A stretch of 24,477 nucleotides of DNA from a virus: the IMG/VR virus record IMGVR_UViG_3300013094_000274, positions 1-24,477 of that record; one strand, 5' to 3'. The position numbers were made by a program, and so were the translations under genes. Positions 1 to 6,590 of this stretch are shown one piece after another; the first letter of the stretch is position 1, and the number at the start of each line of letters is the position of its first letter. The notes beneath the pieces are model-generated. The model was not told the DNA's origin. It searched no databases and saw nothing but the letters and a program-made list of their open reading frames with translations.

Positions 1-77
1 AAATCTTGTGTTGCATCTTCAGTTACTACTTTTTTAGATACTTTTTTTATTGCTGTGGTTTTTACTGCTTTTTCCAT
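1..77 (-). CDS. N-terminal fragment of a lysine-rich protein, cut by the window edge
   Basis: An ATG at 77-75 on the minus strand opens a frame that stays open to the left edge. It gives about 25 residues, rich in lysine, valine and threonine and beginning MEKAVKTTAIKK. The start is preceded by an A/T-rich leader (AAATTTAAAA), as for other genes in this arm, and lies 47 nt downstream of the stop of the 125-397 gene. A basic low-complexity N-terminus could be a nucleic-acid-binding tail, but too little is visible to assign a function. Confidence 0.5.
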   Translation of the reverse strand, partial: MEKAVKTTAIKKVSKKVVTEDATQD

Positions 78-124
78 TTTTAAATTTTTAATTGATTTTT
101 CAGATACAGTTGGTTTAACTAATC

Positions 125-397
125 TCAGATATTCATTAATTCATTAATAATTTTGTTTTTACCAACATTGGAACCAATATGGTAAACACAATAAGCCAGT
201 TCATTTGGATGAACTACCCCATTACTGACATAAACCATCATGTCAGTAACTGTATCATGTTTCTCAAAACAAGAATCAATAAGATTTTTCAAGAAAATTT
301 GTCTTTCTTGGGTAATACCTAATGTTCCTGTTATTGTAGTTGCATTATCATCTACAATGACAACTTTTACTAAGTCTTTATAATTTGCTAAACTCAT
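125..397 (-). CDS. small hypothetical protein, member A of an 'LGIT-ER' paralogue family
   Basis: This 90-aa protein has no function I recognise. It has a VVIVDDN start region, an LGITQER motif near residue 26 and a later NELAYCV segment. The same order (acidic strand, LGI-x-x-ER, long helix, NE-L/V) occurs in the next gene (394-789) and in 6020-6346, so I see three diverged paralogues. Its start overlaps the stop of the 394-789 gene by 4 bp (ATGA), which implies translational coupling. It ends in TGA. Confidence 0.8.
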   Translation of the reverse strand: MSLANYKDLVKVVIVDDNATTITGTLGITQERQIFLKNLIDSCFEKHDTVTDMMVYVSNGVVHPNELAYCVYHIGSNVGKNKIINELMNI

Positions 398-789
398 AAT
401 CTTGGATTATATCCTTCTTCATTATCTTCTGGCCCACTATCTTTTGAATCATAACTTACTTTAATACCTTCACTTAATAAGGTATCTGTAACAATTTTTC
501 TTGTGCTAGTTTTGAGCAATAATTTTTCAATAACTCTTTCATAAGAATTGGATGTACCGTTTTTACCTAGTATAAATGCTACTAAACATAATTCATTTGC
601 ATTCTTGGTAACTAAACTCATTTTTTCAAGTACAACTGTTAACCTTTTTTCAGAAGTTATTAAATCACCCAAATGATCATTTAATTCTTCAACTCTTTCT
701 GGAGATATTCCTAGACTTACTGGAAAATTATCTGAATCAGGGTCAATACAATACACTCTTAGCAATCCTGCTAATTCTTCTTTTGCCAT
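394..789 (-). CDS. hypothetical protein, member B of the 'LGIT-ER' paralogue family
   Basis: This 131-aa protein is of unknown function. It carries VYCIDPDSD, then LGISPER near residue 27, then a long helix and NELCLVAFILGK, colinear with the 90-aa neighbour and with 6020-6346. It has a C-terminal extension of about 45 residues, acidic near its end (SGPEDNEEGY), that the other two copies lack. It is the upstream member of an ATGA-coupled pair and starts 12 nt after the 802-1071 gene. Confidence 0.8.
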   Translation of the reverse strand: MAKEELAGLLRVYCIDPDSDNFPVSLGISPERVEELNDHLGDLITSEKRLTVVLEKMSLVTKNANELCLVAFILGKNGTSNSYERVIEKLLLKTSTRKIVTDTLLSEGIKVSYDSKDSGPEDNEEGYNPRL

Positions 790-801
790 AAATAATTGAT
801 T

Positions 802-1071
802 TTAAAGAGTTTCTAATTCTATGTCTTCTTCTTTAAAGACTTCTTCTGTGATAGGGCCTCCAATCAAAATACCAAATCTTCTTGAATCATAAAGTTCATA
901 TGGAGTAGATAACTCTGATAAAGAAATTTCTAATAATTCAAATCCAAATGTATTTGGTTGTAAACCCATTCTATATACTTTTTTAAGAGTATATTGTTTA
1001 CCTTCTACAGGCCATTCAGAATCTACTATTTGCTTAGGTTTATTTGAACCATCAATAAATATCACCTGCAT
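802..1071 (-). CDS. small hypothetical protein
   Basis: This 89-aa protein has strand-rich sequence (MQVIFIDGS, YTLKKVYRMG, FGFELLEIS) and an acidic C-terminus. I recognise no domain. It begins inside the last 20 bp of the ClpS-like gene, so the two are probably coupled in one leftward operon with the helicase. Confidence 0.75.
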   Translation of the reverse strand: MQVIFIDGSNKPKQIVDSEWPVEGKQYTLKKVYRMGLQPNTFGFELLEISLSELSTPYELYDSRRFGILIGGPITEEVFKEEDIELETL

Positions 1072-1306
1072 AATTCTTGATTTCTGATTTAATTTCCAAT
1101 TTGTTTAATTTTTCCTGTATCTCAAATACTTCATCAAAGTTTCCTGTTTTTATAATACATTCACCTTTATTATGAGCAATTAAAGCACACTGTTCTGCTT
1201 GATGAGGATGATGAGCACAATATTTAATTAAACTAGCCATTATGTATTGAAATGAATGCTCATTATCATTATACATAGTAATCTGATGTGTTTTAAGAAT
1301 TTCCAT
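1052..1306 (-). CDS. clpS: ClpS-like Clp protease adaptor
   Basis: ClpS delivers N-degron substrates to ClpAP or ClpCP in the cytoplasm. This 84-aa protein aligns along the ClpS core. ITMYNDN at residues 9-15 matches the VILVNDDY substrate-pocket segment, and QAEQCALIAHNKG at 36-48 matches the helix that ends in the pocket histidine and H-x-x-G turn. N13, D14, N15 (usually D) and H45 therefore fall on the N-degron-binding positions. The bacterial N-terminal extension is missing and the C-terminus is short, compared with about 106 aa in E. coli. I chose the ATG at 1306, 16 nt after the helicase stop. A longer frame from 1402 would run through the helicase C-terminus and adds no ClpS similarity. 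Function is inferred: it may hijack or block host N-end-rule proteolysis. Confidence 0.75.
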   Translation of the reverse strand: MEILKTHQITMYNDNEHSFQYIMASLIKYCAHHPHQAEQCALIAHNKGECIIKTGNFDEVFEIQEKLNKLEIKSEIKNYAGDIY

Positions 1307-1322
1307 AATACAATTTAAGCAA

Positions 1323-2426
1323 TTAATAAGAGATATTAAAATCTTTCCACTCAATTTTATCTTGGTCAAAACCTTCCAGAGCTTCAGTAACCCATTTCTC
1401 ATCTATTGTTCCTATATAACATAGTATATGTACAACAGCTGTATCATCTGGATTAAGTCTTAAAAGTCTACCAATTCTTTGAGCAGATTTTCTTTCATTC
1501 CCATAAGCATGCATGATAATACCCTGCTTTAAATCAGGAATATTAACACCTTCACTCAACTGATGAACAGTTGAAAGACATTTAATACTTCCTTCTTTGA
1601 ACCAAGTTAAACAATCTTCACTTCCTTTATTACCACTATGGTAAGAGTAAGGTGATAATAAATCAGCTTGTTCTTGAGTATTAGCAAATACAATTACTTT
1701 ATTTTTCTGAGTAATACTAGCAATAAGCTTTTTAGTATATTTCTCTTTACTTGTATAAGTCATCAAAGCTCTCATACGCATGATTCGCAACATTTGTAAG
1801 TTACCCATACTCATGTCAATTTTATTACACCAGAAGGCATAGTTATCAACTTCAGAGACCATAAAAGTTTTGTTATTTGCTTTTACAGGAAATGTCTTAT
1901 TAGTATCAAGCTTTAACTTGTGTACTATGATTCTGTAATCATTTAAGATTCCATTATCTACAGCATCATCTGCTTTAAAAGTATAAATTACAGGACAGAA
2001 TTCATTTACCAATTTACCTTTGATACTATAGTCAACTTTTGGTGGAGTACCAGTCAAACCAATAATTTTACCTCTATAAGAATTTAAAAATGTCCGGTGA
2101 CTATCAAGTAAACTATGAGCTTCATCAAGATAAACAATTTGATAATCTCTTGGATCATGTTTATTTATACTTAAATAAGTGGTAAATACTATTCTACCAA
2201 GCAAATGCTCTTTATCAAATTTAATGGCATCATCTTTCCAAGATTTGAATATTGCTTTTTTAGGAGCAACGACCAAAACTTTATCCATAGGTGATGTATT
2301 TCTGTCCATATGTGTGAGACCTACAAGAGTTTTTCCCACACCAGTTCCAAGAACAGCACAACCACGGTTGTATTTTTCTAATTCAGATAGTGCTTCCATT
2401 TGCACATCTTGTCTGTCTTTTAACAT
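1323..2426 (-). CDS. superfamily 2 DEAH-type DNA helicase
   Basis: This 367-aa ATP-dependent helicase or translocase is probably for replication, recombination or repair of phage DNA. All core motifs are visible: Walker A GTGVGKT at 27-33, motif Ia VLVVAPKKA at 50-58, Walker B LDEAH at 100-104, motif III GLTGTP at 123-128, a second RecA-like domain with VIVFANT at 244-250, motif V SEGVNIP at 291-297, and motif VI with arginine finger QRIGRLLR at 316-323. The size is that of compact phage SF2 enzymes (UvsW-like in role) without accessory domains. It starts 5 nt after the stop of the 59-aa gene and is followed by the ClpS-like gene. Confidence 0.93.
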   Translation of the reverse strand: MLKDRQDVQMEALSELEKYNRGCAVLGTGVGKTLVGLTHMDRNTSPMDKVLVVAPKKAIFKSWKDDAIKFDKEHLLGRIVFTTYLSINKHDPRDYQIVYLDEAHSLLDSHRTFLNSYRGKIIGLTGTPPKVDYSIKGKLVNEFCPVIYTFKADDAVDNGILNDYRIIVHKLKLDTNKTFPVKANNKTFMVSEVDNYAFWCNKIDMSMGNLQMLRIMRMRALMTYTSKEKYTKKLIASITQKNKVIVFANTQEQADLLSPYSYHSGNKGSEDCLTWFKEGSIKCLSTVHQLSEGVNIPDLKQGIIMHAYGNERKSAQRIGRLLRLNPDDTAVVHILCYIGTIDEKWVTEALEGFDQDKIEWKDFNISY

Positions 2427-2431
2427 ATTAT

Positions 2432-2611
2432 TTAGATTTTTTCATTTTTAATTAGTAAGCTATTTGCATACAAAGTGTTTCTAAAAGCATTAAGAGCAAC
2501 TTTAGCTGACTCTAATTTATTTGTTTTTTGAAATTCTTCATAGCAAATATTACCAATTGTTTCAGATTTTTTTGCAACTTCTGTTATCTGTTTTACATTT
2601 GGTTTACTCAT
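2432..2611 (-). CDS. 59-aa hypothetical protein
   Basis: An ATG at 2611 opens a 59-codon frame ending in TAA at 2434-2432. It overlaps the stop of the 2608-2895 gene by 4 bp (ATGA) and ends 5 nt before the helicase start, so it fills the operon exactly. The protein starts MSKPNVKQITEVAKK and looks all-helical, with a heptad-like second half (KLESAKVALNAFRNTLYAN). I do not know its function. Placement and coding composition make it a real gene despite its size. Confidence 0.75.
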   Translation of the reverse strand: MSKPNVKQITEVAKKSETIGNICYEEFQKTNKLESAKVALNAFRNTLYANSLLIKNEKI

Positions 2612-2895
2612 GCTAATGCTCTTTTAAGGATTCTTGATTTATGTTCGATCTCAATCATTTCAGGATATTTATTAAGATCTTTGTATTTTACACCAAGTTT
2701 GTGTACTAATCCAATTTTATCTAATGCATAATCTCTGCTTAAAATGATTTCTAATTCCTCCAATCTAGATTTAATCTTTTTTCTAGTTGGAAAGCAACAA
2801 CAAGTTTTTAAGTCTTCTTTTAATTTCTTAAATTCTCTTTGTCTATCCCTATGATATAATAAAATGGTTCTACTAATAACATTGTTATAATCCAT
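2608..2895 (-). CDS. small basic hypothetical protein
   Basis: This 95-aa, strongly basic and helical protein has an RDRQREFKKLKEDLKTCCC segment followed by RKKIKSRLEELE. The CCC run at residues 32-34 is unusual. No domain is recognised. It is coupled downstream to the 59-aa gene by an ATGA overlap, and its start lies 2 nt after the stop of the zinc-ribbon gene. Confidence 0.75.
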   Translation of the reverse strand: MDYNNVISRTILLYHRDRQREFKKLKEDLKTCCCFPTRKKIKSRLEELEIILSRDYALDKIGLVHKLGVKYKDLNKYPEMIEIEHKSRILKRALA

Positions 2896-2897
2896 GA

Positions 2898-3266
2898 TTA
2901 TTTTATTTTTGTAAATTTTGCTTTATTCTCATCAGAATAAGGTAATATTTGTTTACACATTGGAAAACCTGAACAACCAAAAAAATAATTCTTTGTTGTT
3001 TTGTTTTGTCTTAAAGACATTCTTCTAAAACATTTAGGACATCTTAGATCTTTTTCCATATATGCTTCATCTAAAGCTTTTAATCTTGCTTTGTCTTTAG
3101 CATCTTGTTCATTTCTGAAAGCTTCAAATTGTTCAGCAAATTCTTTATCAGTAGCAAGTTTTAACTTACACATTCTACAAGTAATTTTTTCCTTATAAAT
3201 AGTTTCTGGTTCAAATCTACTTTTACATTTATTACCTTTAGCATGAATCAGTTTTGTATAACTCAT
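2898..3266 (-). CDS. zinc-ribbon protein with a topoisomerase I-type C4 finger
   Basis: This 122-aa protein has an N-terminal CxxC at C30/C33 with C14 nearby, a charged helical linker at 40-72, and a C-terminal C4 finger. The finger runs CPKCFRRM at 76-83, then C98 and C104 in FFGCSGFPMCK, then a hydrophobic end. This CPxC-G-x-x-x-x-R-...-F-x-G-C-x-x-[FY]-P-x-C pattern is the zinc-ribbon repeat found at the C-terminus of bacterial topoisomerase I and in restriction-like proteins, where it binds ssDNA. No topoisomerase core is present. I infer a DNA-binding accessory role. It lies 6 nt downstream of the HNH gene. Confidence 0.75.
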   Translation of the reverse strand: MSYTKLIHAKGNKCKSRFEPETIYKEKITCRMCKLKLATDKEFAEQFEAFRNEQDAKDKARLKALDEAYMEKDLRCPKCFRRMSLRQNKTTKNYFFGCSGFPMCKQILPYSDENKAKFTKIK

Positions 3267-3272
3267 AACAAT

Positions 3273-3668
3273 TTATTTTAACCAACCCATTATTCTTGCT
3301 TTTTCAGCATTCATGTGAATCCAATCATGACAATTCCTACATGAACTGCACCAAGTTGATTGTATTAAGTAATAAACACTTCTTTCTTCACCTCCTCTGG
3401 TATGATGTACATCAGTTGCATTTCTTGTACAACCTGGTACACCAATCTCACACATTGGATTTTCTGTAAGAAATCTCGCTCTTAACTTAAGGTACTCAGC
3501 ATCTTGCTTTTTCTTTTTAGCAGATACCTGAGGAATAACATTTTTATGTTCAGGATCATCTGATTTAACTTTGGCCCAACAGTATTGGCAATATTTATTT
3601 CCTTCATGGTTTTTCCAGATAACTTTAAGTTCATCACAACCATTACAGAGTTTTAGTTTCTTCTCCAT
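3273..3668 (-). CDS. HNH-type nuclease-like zinc protein
   Basis: This 131-aa protein starts with a treble-clef-like CxxC (C8, C11) and CQYC (C27, C30). The core has C73 and C80 flanking PMCEIGVPGC, the strand-turn DVHHTRGG with H88/H89 as the likely general base region, then CSSC (C107, C110) and CRNCHDWIH with H114 and H118. This order (CxC...HH...CxxCH...H) fits the small phage HNH and recombination-endonuclease group that uses structural zinc. Substrate is unknown; Holliday-junction or nicking activity and packaging roles are all possible. Its start overlaps the preceding gene by 26 bp. Confidence 0.78.
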   Translation of the reverse strand: MEKKLKLCNGCDELKVIWKNHEGNKYCQYCWAKVKSDDPEHKNVIPQVSAKKKKQDAEYLKLRARFLTENPMCEIGVPGCTRNATDVHHTRGGEERSVYYLIQSTWCSSCRNCHDWIHMNAEKARIMGWLK

Positions 3669-3867
3669 ATAATTGTTTAAATAAACCTTCTGTTAACTCA
3701 ATTACTTTTGGAAAGAAACCATCTTCTTTACCAGACCATTTACCACTTGTTAATAAAGATGTCATAACTTCTGTAGCTACTAATTCTTTTTTAGTCATCC
3801 CTGGTTGTAAAAAGCCTGCATGTACAGTTGCATATGCAGGCTTATTCATTTCACTTATTGCTTTCAT
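3643..3867 (-). CDS. small hypothetical phage protein
   Basis: This 74-aa protein has an LQPGMTKKELVATEVMTSLL segment at residues 20-39, resembling a short domain common in phage genomes of unknown function ('GMT-[KR]-x-[EY]' followed by an amphipathic helix). Its ATG overlaps the TAA of the 3867-4328 gene by one base (TAATG), which implies coupling. Its tail overlaps the HNH gene by 26 bp. Confidence 0.75.
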   Translation of the reverse strand: MKAISEMNKPAYATVHAGFLQPGMTKKELVATEVMTSLLTSGKWSGKEDGFFPKVIELTEGLFKQLYGEETKTL

Positions 3868-4328
3868 TATACTTTTTCTTTCAAAGATAAAAAGTTCTTT
3901 GGTAAAACACCTTCATTGATAAACAATTGAACTAAATGGTCTTTTGTGATACCAAGGTCTTTGAATGTAAGTTTGTTTTTGAAATTATCATCAATATCTT
4001 GAGATTCTGATAATGATTTAGTGATTTCACTTTTAGGGAAAAATGTGGCAAATAAAGCATTTGTCTTTACTATAGTAACTTGATGCTTATATTTGTTGAT
4101 AATAGCTTGAGCTCTTTTGTAAACATTTATTATTCTCTGTTTCTTTTTACCACACATCATTAATACTTCTTCTAATGGTAGTGCATCCAGACCATATAAA
4201 ACTCTCTTATAAAGATAATTTTGGTATGGTGAATACTTATCTTGTTCATATTGCATGTAAGGTTTTCTATCCCCATGTAACATATAATTTTTTACATCTT
4301 GTTTCAGCTTTTCCATTGTCATATACAT
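3867..4328 (-). CDS. hypothetical protein
   Basis: This 153-aa basic, helical protein (153 aa from the first ATG; M3 and M5 are alternative starts) has no known domain. It carries KKKQRIINVYKRAQAIINKYK in the middle and LGITKDHLVQLFINEGVLP near the end. The latter could be a helix-turn-helix or simply a short helical hairpin. Its place between the putative ssDNA-binding gene and the HNH gene suggests a DNA-metabolism role, but that is inference. The upstream terminator at 4345-4368 separates it from the ssDNA-binding gene. Confidence 0.75.
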   Translation of the reverse strand: MYMTMEKLKQDVKNYMLHGDRKPYMQYEQDKYSPYQNYLYKRVLYGLDALPLEEVLMMCGKKKQRIINVYKRAQAIINKYKHQVTIVKTNALFATFFPKSEITKSLSESQDIDDNFKNKLTFKDLGITKDHLVQLFINEGVLPKNFLSLKEKV

Positions 4329-4344
4329 TTTAAATTTCAGAAAT

Positions 4345-4368
4345 AAAAGGGGCTTTTATACCCCTTTA
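4345..4368 (-). terminator. factor-independent terminator after the ssDNA-binding gene
   Basis: Read on the minus strand, AAAGGGG (4367-4361) pairs perfectly with CCCCTTT (4352-4346) across an 8-nt loop, and the 3' side runs into UUUU. It lies just downstream of the 4374-4853 stop, so that gene can be transcribed as a separate unit. Confidence 0.8.
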
Positions 4369-4373
4369 TGTTT

Positions 4374-4853
4374 TTATAAAGTGTCAAAATCAGCATTTGG
4401 CTTCATTGCAGCTGAGTTTCCTTCAGCAGCTTTTTGTTTAGCATATGCAGTTTTGATTTCCTCAACATTGTCATGTTTAACATAAACATCTTGAGCAGCA
4501 GCATTTTCAGTGTAGATGCTTTTTCTGTAGATAGGCATTCCACCATATGTACAAACAATACCTGTTTTACCTGCTTCTTTAATTCCTTTACTAGGATTTT
4601 TCTCACTAAAAGCTTCTAAGCTTTCAATAATTACAATTTTACCTGGTAATTCTTGATCAGCATAATAACCAGAATCTTCAAGATCAGCAACAGTACCATG
4701 AATTAATGCACTAATGGTAGTTCTTTTCATGAAACCATTGTCATCAAATACATTTTTTACCTGAGCAACACGGATGAATCCAAATTCTGGATTGTTTGAT
4801 AAGTTGATAACAGCACCTGCTTCATTAGCAACAACTTTAACTTTTGAGTTCAT
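4374..4853 (-). CDS. putative single-stranded DNA-binding protein
   Basis: This 159-aa protein has a strand-rich N-terminal two thirds (FGFIRVAQV at 24-32, KRTTISALIHG, LPGKIVIIESL, GMPIYRKSIY) and ends in an acidic tail with terminal DFDTL. A compact strand-rich body followed by a flexible Ala/Lys linker and acidic tip is the usual build of phage and bacterial SSBs, where the tip recruits partners. It has its own terminator and sits among replication genes. The fold is inferred, not matched to a named family, so a different replication accessory protein remains possible. Confidence 0.6.
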   Translation of the reverse strand: MNSKVKVVANEAGAVINLSNNPEFGFIRVAQVKNVFDDNGFMKRTTISALIHGTVADLEDSGYYADQELPGKIVIIESLEAFSEKNPSKGIKEAGKTGIVCTYGGMPIYRKSIYTENAAAQDVYVKHDNVEEIKTAYAKQKAAEGNSAAMKPNADFDTL

Positions 4854-4891
4854 AACACAAAATTTTAAGAATTAATAAATAGATTTTTGAG

Positions 4892-4904
4892 AGTATAGAA
4901 TACT
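4892..4904. promoter_or_regulatory. perfect inverted repeat upstream of the ssDNA-binding gene
   Basis: AGTAT-AGA-ATACT is a 13-bp dyad located 39-51 bp upstream of the 4853 start codon, inside a short intergenic region. Spacing fits an operator or part of a promoter. No clear -7 box is seen next to it. Confidence 0.35.
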
Positions 4905-4957
4905 ATATCACATACCTACTCAAGCATGCAATAAGTAAAAATAAACCTACAGGTTTA

Positions 4958-5227
4958 TTATATATCCAAAGGGTTAAGATCTATGATATCATCAAATGGT
5001 TCATCATCTGAGATAATATTGTCAACATCTTCTTCATCAGAAGGTAAATAGTCAAAATCATAAACTTTTTCTTTTGCATTGTCTAATGCTGCGGAATCTG
5101 TAAAAGGATTAGTAGCATAATCACCACCATTTATAGACATAAGATACTGAATGTCTTGATCAGTCATTTCAAGGTATTGGTCAATAGAAATATTGATTAC
5201 TTTGCCGTTGGGTAATTGATAAATCAT
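4958..5227 (-). CDS. small hypothetical protein with an acidic C-terminus
   Basis: This 89-aa protein begins MIYQLPNGKVINISIDQYLEM, followed by a helix and a DYATNPFTDSA segment. I have the impression of a widespread small phage family with this pattern ('LPNGK...I...QYL.M.D....L'), with no known function. The last third is very acidic (LPSDEEDVDNIISDDEPFDD), which could mimic DNA or act as a partner-recruiting tail. The gene stands alone between the ssDNA-binding gene and the terminator-like hairpin at 5320-5345. Confidence 0.75.
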   Translation of the reverse strand: MIYQLPNGKVINISIDQYLEMTDQDIQYLMSINGGDYATNPFTDSAALDNAKEKVYDFDYLPSDEEDVDNIISDDEPFDDIIDLNPLDI

Positions 5228-5319
5228 TCAGTTTTTATAAAGCTTAGTAAATGTAAGATATTCTACAAAATAGTAGAACATGTTAGCATTCTTTTACAGC
5301 AATATATAGCTAAACAATA

Positions 5320-5345
5320 ATAAAGGGAAACTATGACATTTCCCT
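5320..5345 (-). terminator. hairpin, probable terminator of the 5384-6346 gene group
   Basis: On the minus strand GGGAAA (5344-5339) pairs with TTTCCC (5330-5325) over an 8-nt loop, and is followed by TTTATTATT. The U-run is interrupted, so termination may be partial. It lies about 40 nt downstream of the 5384 stop. Confidence 0.55.
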
Positions 5346-5383
5346 CATTATTTACCGGGAAAAGCAATCCACAGATTACTATC

Positions 5384-5833
5384 TTAAAACTCTTCTATGA
5401 CTTCCATATCATTACCATCAATTCTCACATTGTCAACATGTTCTCTGCCATCTTCCAGCACTACCACTTCTACCATGTAAGGTGAATATGTATGCCAACC
5501 AAAAAAGCCAACAACTTTTGCAGAAACTTTGTTGTCAGGTGATATATTTTTAAAAGCTTTACTTTTTATCATAGTAAAGTTAAATGCAAATATTCCTATT
5601 CTTACTAATGTGTTGTTTGGTATTATTGTAGGTAGTCTATTACCTAATGCAATCTTAATGTAAGCACTACAAGCAGGTTCATTATCATAAAGCAGATGTT
5701 CAATCAATTTTACAAAGTCTTCTCTTTGTTCTTTTTTATGACTATGCAGAAAACCTGTTAATGAATGACTGATAGCTTCCATTTCTAGTTTGATATTTAT
5801 ATTTCTAATATTCATAGGTATTTGATCTAGCAT
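5384..5833 (-). CDS. hypothetical protein
   Basis: This is a 149-aa protein if started at 5833; an ATG at 5815 (MNIRNINIK) would shorten it by 6 residues and cut the overlap with the upstream gene from 29 to 11 bp. The first half is helical (HKKEQREDFVKLIEHLL); the second half looks like a small beta barrel (PNNTLVRIGIFAFN, VSAKVVGFFG, YMVEVVVLEDG). I recognise no family. A barrel-like end could bind nucleic acid or a partner, but this is only a guess. Confidence 0.75.
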   Translation of the reverse strand: MLDQIPMNIRNINIKLEMEAISHSLTGFLHSHKKEQREDFVKLIEHLLYDNEPACSAYIKIALGNRLPTIIPNNTLVRIGIFAFNFTMIKSKAFKNISPDNKVSAKVVGFFGWHTYSPYMVEVVVLEDGREHVDNVRIDGNDMEVIEEF

Positions 5834-6023
5834 CTCTTATTTTATTCAAGAGAGCATCATTAAATGATGTGAACCACTTTTTATTCACCATTTTAGGTTG
5901 AATAGGTTCAATATTGTCTGGGAAATAAGTTGACTTAATTCCTGTTGGTAGGAGATTACTATTCAAATCAACTATATCAGCCTTAAGATTAAACCCTAAG
6001 ACTGATGTTATTATAGTTTTCAT
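5805..6023 (-). CDS. small hypothetical protein
   Basis: This 72-aa protein of unknown function contains KADIVDLNSNLLPTGIKS and a KKWFTSFNDALLNKIRDA helix. It starts in a 4-bp ATGA overlap with the 6020-6346 gene and stops at TAG, one of the few TAG stops in the window. That argues against TAG being reassigned. Confidence 0.7.
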   Translation of the reverse strand: MKTIITSVLGFNLKADIVDLNSNLLPTGIKSTYFPDNIEPIQPKMVNKKWFTSFNDALLNKIRDARSNTYEY

Positions 6024-6346
6024 CTTCTTCTACTTGCCCTTATTGCACCCAATATCCCATCTAAAGGATTACTGTTTTGATGTTCAAGGTAACTATTAAA
6101 GAATTGTAAGATTACAACAACTTCATTGATGTGTTTGCATTGTATTAACATTTCTTGCATAGCTGGTATTTTCTTGTCATTGTTATCACAAGCTTTTATC
6201 ATGATAGCAATTAATTCATCACTTCTTTCTTTTGTGATACCAAGTTTTTGGTATACACCTTTACCTTCTTCATCAATTAACAGTAACTCAAACTTGTTGT
6301 CCTGTGAATATGTTCTAGTGAACAATTTCTTCCATAATTTTTTCAT
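6020..6346 (-). CDS. hypothetical protein, member C of the 'LGIT-ER' paralogue family
   Basis: This 108-aa protein has a basic N-terminus (MKKLWKKLFTRTY), then FELLLIDEEG, LGITKERSDEL and INEVVVILQFF. That order matches the two genes at the left end of the window (125-397 and 394-789). A C-terminal arginine cluster (RASRRR) sets it apart. It is the first gene downstream of the large non-coding region and its terminator, so it needs a promoter in 6347-6370 or read-through from the RNA. Confidence 0.75.
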   Translation of the reverse strand: MKKLWKKLFTRTYSQDNKFELLLIDEEGKGVYQKLGITKERSDELIAIMIKACDNNDKKIPAMQEMLIQCKHINEVVVILQFFNSYLEHQNSNPLDGILGAIRASRRR

Positions 6347-6370
6347 ATGCTTTTCCCTTTTTTAAGCATT

Positions 6371-6401
6371 AAAAAACAGAGCCTATTGCTAAGCTCTGTT
6401 C
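6371..6401 (-). terminator. strong factor-independent terminator at the 3' end of the large non-coding RNA region
   Basis: On the minus strand AACAGAGC (6400-6393) pairs perfectly with GCTCTGTT (6382-6375) over a 10-nt loop and continues into a run of six U. It ends any leftward transcript that crosses the tRNA-like element, and so defines the 3' end of the RNA proposed at 6371-6990. Confidence 0.88.
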
Positions 6402-6492
6402 ATAGTTGTAATGTCACTCACGTAGACTATTCACGCTTGTCTTTCCAAGTTGTCAACCTCAAGCTGTAGTAAGCAGCGGTGTCAGGATTTTG

Positions 6493-6590
6493 TAGTGGGA
6501 GTAGGACTCAAACCTACACCTGCATTTGGCTCCGTTTAGTGTCTAATACCGCGACACATAAGAAGTGTCTATCAATTCCACCATCCCACC
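6493..6590 (-). tRNA. leucine-type tRNA-like element with an abnormal anticodon region
   Basis: The 5' half GGTGGGA-TG-GTGGAATTGATAGACAC is a typical class II (Leu) acceptor and D-arm. The 3' half has a perfect T-arm (GTAGG-TTTGAGT-CCTAC), and TCCCACT closes a 7-bp acceptor stem with one G-U pair. CCA is not encoded. At 98 nt it is about 13 nt too long for Leu. The middle offers competing hairpins: GACAC/GTGTC around TTCTTAT, a shifted GTGTC/GACAC, and TTAG-ACA-CTAA. None gives a standard anticodon arm plus variable arm. It may be a degenerate tRNA, a tRNA with an insertion, or a tRNA-like domain of the surrounding RNA. The anticodon cannot be assigned. Confidence 0.6.

Noticed and set aside
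1307-1402. Longer start for the ClpS-like gene at 1402
   Set aside because: It would add 32 residues encoded within the helicase C-terminus with no similarity to ClpS; the ATG at 1306 fits the operon spacing.
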